64,000 nt of DNA from NCBI GenBank assembly GCA_903813345.2, contig CAIIXF020000001.1, forward strand, positions 34,257,366-34,321,365. The letters run 5' to 3'. How positions within the stretch are numbered: position 1 is the stretch's first letter; each line of letters begins with the position of its first letter. The notes beneath the pieces were generated by a model. The model was not told the DNA's origin. It saw only the letters and a program-made list of their open reading frames with translations, and ran no database searches. The position numbers and the translations under genes were made by a program. Shown here piece by piece: positions 59,206 through 64,000 of the stretch. The DNA is from Owenia fusiformis. Taxonomy: Eukaryota > Annelida > Polychaeta > Sabellida > Oweniidae.

Positions 59206-60269
59206 GCAATTAATAGAAACTTGTTTTTTATTATATTTTTGTGTTCTATATTTGAGATGAAATAATATGAGATTCATTTCTACAAGAGGATGGAATGAAT
59301 GTGAACTTGCGTATTGAACTATACTCCTTTTCTGAATAAACAGAACAACATTTTATCCAAGCCAATTAAGAAAACCAAGGCCAATGAGTGTAATTTATGC
59401 CCAGTTAAACTAACACAATAAAAACTTTTTGTCTGGACTCACTTATTATGTAAGAATGAATTGTATTACTGTTTACTGCATTAAATGTCAAATATACTAT
59501 CTGTATTTAATTTCAAATGCCTATCTCACTTATCGAAGGTATACAAGAAATGTTATTTTGAAACAAATTCAGCACAACCAAAACCATGTCCACATAATAT
59601 GACAAATCCAAGATGGCTGCCACAATTTTAGATCCATGCACATGTGAAGAAGTTAGAAATACACATGGTCCACAAGTTCCATCCCCAATAAAATGGGAAG
59701 TTTAAGGTTTTCACACATATCAACTCTATTCCTATATACTTTATATTTGTGGTAAGGCTTGTGATCTAGGTAAACTTAGCATGTTCGTGTACCTCCTATC
59801 CTCTGAAGCTAAAAACAGAAATAGTGACTTCAATTGAGAAAAAATGAATCTTATGGGCTCCATATACATTTTGAGTGGCTGTCCGGCTTAAGTTAGATAC
59901 TACTGATAATCTGAGATTGAAAATTATGTCAAGTTTATTCCTCAGCCTCTCATAACGGATAACTTCGAGGTAATTGTGTTGTTACTGCAAAAACCTCTAT
60001 TTCTTCATCACAAATCTACCATCTTTTGCATCTGTCAAAACCCTTCATTTCATGTTAATTTTCAGACTTTTGCTTGTGCCATCATTAAATATATATATTC
60101 AACTTGTTATTCAGAATATTTTAAGAACTTTTCATGAATTTTTTTATTTTGGCACTTTTGAAAAAATGACTAAGTCAGAGAATGGCCTCTTAATGGCATG
60201 TCCCCTTTAAATTTTTTTTGCAAAACACACATTTTTTAACCCAAAAACTCACTTCGACACCTATTTCAT
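59206..60269. other. AT-rich spacer, nothing recognised
   Basis: A 78-codon frame at 59974-60210 lacks any support. Confidence 0.4.
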
Positions 60270-60373
60270 CTTGGCAAATCTCAGAATCAATAAAAGGAAC
60301 CCTTTACCTTTCATTTGATAACCATGGTTAAGGTGCTCGTCAAAATGTAAGATGTCATTTATTTTCAACATAC

Positions 60374-60814
60374 CAATAGACTAGATGCGAGTAGAAATAA
60401 TCTTGATTTACATCATCAAATATTCAAAATACAGTCAAAGTGATGTCATATTTGAAATCTACATGTAAAAGTACATCTATAAATATTGTTTCGAAAATTG
60501 TTTATCAACTTTGAAAATTTAATTTTTTTGAAAATGTGACTTTTAGTTCGGGTTGATTCCCCATAGACCCCATGTTACAAAATCACATAAGTGAAATATC
60601 TTTTCTTGTATTGGACAGAAAACATTTTATTTTACTGGACATATTTTGATTTTGCATAACTATTAGATACATAAGGGTTATATAAAAATTGAACCACTAA
60701 AACAGATGTAATTCAAGTAAAAGGGAACTTTCTACTATACCCGCCATGCTATCTGACCCGAACGAGCCACCTGGTGGTAAAACTGAAAACTACCTACTCG
60801 CATCTGCATTATTG
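60374..60814 (+). mobile_element. MITE M, copy 2
   Basis: About 440 bp with the same ends and interior as 48417-48832. The left tip reads AATAGACTAGATGCGAGTAG; the right tip CTACTCGCATCTGCATTATTG is inverted. A 30-bp TGAAAATTTAATTTTTTTGA stretch is extra relative to copy 1. Confidence 0.75.
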
Positions 60815-60878
60815 TAGACTACTAGCAATTCCTGGAGCGAGCCATTTGGTTGCATAATAAACTCTCTCACAAGTATTT

Positions 60879-60905
60879 GTACAGGGTGTTTCATAATGTT
60901 CATCT
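60879..60905 (+). mobile_element. Solo mariner-type terminus
   Basis: TA followed by CAGGGTGTTTCATAATG resembles the left tip of mariner-type elements. No matching right end was found downstream. Confidence 0.4.
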
Positions 60906-61555
60906 CCAAAGTCAATTTGAGATATTAGATAGACTTATAATGTATATCTCATATAGGAATTCTTATTTCATTTTAGACCAAAAGATCTCATACATGTGAT
61001 AAATGTTACAAATGGTTTGCATTTGAACGTTGTATTACATGTACATCCGAAATCTGGAGATTTTTTACTAATTGCCTTCGTTCTGTAACATCCTTTATTT
61101 TTATTTAGAATGTATAAGTTGACCAAATAACTTATATCGAAAGCTCTCTAGTATATGTATAATACATAACTTTATATTATGTCTTCTGGCCTATTACCCA
61201 TACATTTGATAATATCTTATCTAGATTTTTTCTCAGAAGTTCCCTGTTTAAATAATGTAAGATGAAATTTTACTCCTTGAACCCAACTAAACAGTAATTA
61301 ACAGAAAATGCTCAGGTAATAGAAATATTATATTTTAAGTGTGACCATATCCATATTCCCTGACAATATATACCAAATATTCCATTCTATTGAGGTGAAT
61401 ACATGTTCATCTTTCCCTCAGTATATTTCCCGCAGCCCGATTCATTTGAATCTTCTTCAAATTAGGCGTCTTCAAACCATTTAATACATTATTAGATACG
61501 ATACATTTGTCACATGAATAACCAAGATACAGCCACTCTTATTAGTCCGATATTT
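60906..61555. other. AT-rich spacer, nothing recognised
   Basis: No supported feature. Confidence 0.4.
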
Positions 61556-61559
61556 ATAG

Positions 61560-61705
61560 AATATCCTATGATTTTGAGGAATATCATTTTTATCTACGAG
61601 GTGATATTGATATCTGCACGAGAGAGCAAAGCGAACTAGTGAATATATCAATATCACCGAGTAGATTAAAATGATATTCTGAAAAAAATCATCTATTAGG
61701 ATGTT
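61560..61705. repeat. Hairpin of the ATATTGATATC type, copy 2
   Basis: GAATATCATTTTTATCTACG on the left pairs with its near complement ending GATATTC at 61660, arms about 35 bp. Outer arms with GAATATCCTATGATTTT and AAAATCATCTATTAGGATGTTC extend the symmetry. Confidence 0.65.
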
Positions 61706-61805
61706 CTTATTATCCTACACTTACAAGGAGTGTACCAGATGTATAATATCATTGCAAAATGAATTTCATGCCAAATAGAGTCAATTTGGTGGGAAATCAA
61801 CAAGC

Positions 61806-61899
61806 GGAGTATATCGTCACAATATCCTCCGCATATTGGGTTTTCGGAGTATATCGTCACGATATCCTCCACCCGGAGTATATCATCACGATATCCTCC
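61806..61899. repeat. Three 25-bp palindromes in a row
   Basis: GGAGTATATCGTCACGATAT plus CCTCC and two variants occur at 61806-61830, 61846-61870 and 61875-61899. Each is a near-perfect palindrome around TCA. Spacers are 15 and 4 bp. Confidence 0.85.
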
Positions 61900-62912
61900 G
61901 GTTATTTATTTTGCCAATAGATATCAAATTTATTTTTTGATGTTATACATTCAGTACACCATGGAAGTCCATGAGTACACTAAGGTAGGATAATACCATC
62001 TCTCATCCTCAAAAGTCACACGTGCACGATGACTTGTGACATCACTGGTTTATAAACGAACTACCGTGCAGTGATATTGCGGCGGGCAGGTATCTCACCG
62101 TTAGCATGGTAACTTCGTAATAAACAACTGACGTGATCGGTTCTAGTCCCATGCTCAGGTCGCGTGATTGTAAAATTAGACAATTTCATTGGTTGAATTG
62201 CGCGTATTAACTAATAAACAACACGTGCGGTAAACTATTATCAACAAAACTTTTACTCAGAATTCCTTCCGCGGTGATTTCTTCTCATATTTCAATAATT
62301 TTGAAATATTTTGACAAAATAATGTTTGGGGAACATTCATGAATACACACAAGACAAAATCGTGTTTAATAACTAGCAATACCAATGTTACAACCATCTT
62401 ACCCGGTCCTTAGTACTCGCAATCCTTGATTATTGATACACTTATCTGGAAGGTTATTTGAGCTTACCCGTTGGTATTGATACACTTATCTGTGTTTTTT
62501 TGGCCCGAATACTGAGGTTTATTTTTTTAATTATTGAGTCTTATTCTATTGCATTAATATGTAGTTGACTTTGTAACTACGGACGTGATATGATAGGTCT
62601 ATTACATAATATGTATATATAAATATCGTGATGATTAATGAATCTAGATGAAGACTAATCATTAAAACAAACTTAGACGACATTTAATATTTAAAGAAAA
62701 ATAAATTTGATAGATAACTTATGCATGTATAAGTCTCTTAGTAAAAAATTTAAGGGAAACTGGTTTCGTGATTTAACAGAGGACAGCAAGGTATCAATGT
62801 TGTTGTCTACGATCCCGTATTTATTTACAGTTTGTAGATTAAGGATCCTTATTTAAAGACAACGTCGTCTTTATGAATTATTTAAGACATCAGTAGTCAC
62901 AGACTTTTCTAA
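61900..62912. other. Spacer, nothing recognised
   Basis: A region at 62030-62240 has CRE/E-box-like CACGTG and an inverted CCAAT motif (TCATTGGTTG), which could be promoter-like, but no gene was found next to it. Confidence 0.3.
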
Positions 62913-63050
62913 AATCTAAAATTTAATGATAACAAAAGGATTAATTGCTTAGTTCTCTTTGTCTTAGTCTTTGTTTTCTTAAATGCGGAAGTGTACCAAC
63001 ATCATCTAAATTACATAAGAGATCATCTAACAGTCTAAAATTGCTTTTAA
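62913..63050 (+). repeat. 138-bp direct duplication, copy 1
   Basis: The block from AATCTAAAATTTAATGAT to CTAAAATTGCTTTTAA recurs at 63421-63558 with about 88 percent identity. Confidence 0.8.
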
Positions 63051-63095
63051 TTGCAAGTTAATGCATTCCGATCAAAATTTGTATACCTGTAATTT

Positions 63096-63105
63096 GGGGG
63101 GGGGG
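63096..63105 (+). repeat. G10 homopolymer
   Basis: Ten consecutive G residues, a likely length-variable site. Confidence 0.9.
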
Positions 63106-63420
63106 CGATGTTACATCACATAACTACAACGTCCATATAGAAATATACAATAAGCATGTCCGTATAAAAGCTAAAATTATAAAAACTCATTTCAAAGTCA
63201 TTCTGTTCATGGAAGCGTCAAGTTATGAAAAACAATGCTAAACACTCAAACAAATCGACTTGATTACCTTTGAAAACTTCTTGAGAGGAAATGGACAAAT
63301 GTATTTTTCGAACTCATTAGCACGTCTGTCTGATTGAAATACTATTTTTTAAATACAAACATAAATGATTTAATCTTGGTCAGAAGTCTGAACATTGTCC
63401 AACAAATTTAAAATAATAAG

Positions 63421-63558
63421 AATCTAACATTTAATGATTACAAAAGGATTAATTGCTATATAGTCTTTGTCTTAGTCTTTGTTTTTCTAACGGCGGAAGT
63501 GTACCAACATCACCTTGATTACAGAAGAGATCATCTAACAGTCTAAAATTGCTTTTAA
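63421..63558 (+). repeat. 138-bp direct duplication, copy 2
   Basis: Partner of 62913-63050, 508 bp downstream. Both contain CGGAAGTGTACCAACATCA, which includes an ETS-like CGGAAGT. Confidence 0.8.
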
Positions 63559-64000
63559 CTTCCGGGTTTTAATTACATTTTATGTATAAACTTTTTGCCT
63601 CTATTCTCATTTTTAAACCTGTTTCTGTTTGCGTATTTAACAATTGTGATAAATTATTCAGTTAGTGTCGAAATCAAAACAATTTTCTACATTAATAGCG
63701 GGATTAATAGTCCCCTCCTCTTGCACTGACTAAATATTAAAATAAGCCAGTCTGATTGCGAATTTACAAATACTGTAAAAGTAGCTTCAAACCGCTTTTT
63801 CATCAGAGAAAACAATAAGTTAATTCATCTGATTGCGAAAATACGAATCAATCTGATTATCTGATCTCCATGCTATTTGATTCGTGCATTATCTACAAGT
63901 CAGTCGGGCAAGGGTGAAATTATTTCATTTGAAAACAGAAATAAATATCAGAATCTCTCTAGCATAACTATTCGGAAGAGATTCATACAAAAATAAGGTA

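Noticed and set aside
57015-59277. 116- and 125-codon frames with nearly the same protein on opposite strands
   Set aside because: They are the two TIRs of the 56993-59200 transposon. The open frame is a by-product of the inverted repeat, and the right-hand copy runs antisense directly behind the zinc-finger gene.

Overview
This is a piece of an AT-rich, intron-containing animal genome, not a bacterial one. No operons or dense coding are visible. What fills it are non-LTR retrotransposons, inverted-repeat DNA transposons, miniature elements, and long tandem arrays ending in ACGG-type microsatellites and small hairpins. The last of these match the Helentron-associated (HINE) and 'pearl' elements known from bivalves. 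A marine lophotrochozoan, probably a mollusc, is the best guess. This is an inference from repeat style, not from a marker gene.

Layout. 0-12.6 kb holds a 1.7 kb inverted-repeat transposon (531-2218), several MITEs (mariner-like 3398-4002, Harbinger-like 9233-9739), a possible last exon on the minus strand (5427-5690) and a mariner remnant (11692-12632). 12.9-19.8 kb is a broken L1/Tx1-like LINE, split by a 2.2 kb transposon (17197-19428) that itself contains a mariner MITE (18018-18643). 19.8-25.2 kb is HINE arrays. 25632-29595 is a nearly 4 kb foldback (Mutator-like) element whose 1.3 kb arms consist of a 42-bp repeat. 31.9-45.6 kb is again HINE arrays, including an 0.8-0.9 kb (CTAA)n tract. 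46-56 kb has LINE debris, palindromic elements, a likely gene start and a mariner/hAT nest. 56993-59200 is a young transposon carrying an intact C2H2 zinc-finger reading frame. 59-64 kb holds MITEs, small palindromes and a local duplication.

Host genes. Support is thin. On the minus strand two exons with good splice sites and matching phase (45915-46051 and 34825-34925) look like the end of one gene, joined by an 11 kb intron full of HINEs. On the plus strand 48213-48284 looks like a first coding exon with an ETS/YY1-type promoter. Three other possible minus-strand exons are weaker.

Most notable. (1) Four elements have termini beginning CAC and perfect 5-bp target duplications, the signature of the Transib/RAG-like superfamily. 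Two of them share a nearly identical tip, and one carries the zinc-finger frame. (2) HINE families with unrelated bodies share one terminal architecture: 11-bp subterminal inverted repeats and a TAT-stem-loop-ATAA 3' end. (3) One HINE array carries a palindromic cluster of nuclear-receptor half-sites in almost every unit. (4) A template-switch scar at 19306-19351 copied 46 bp of flanking LINE, inverted, into a transposon end.
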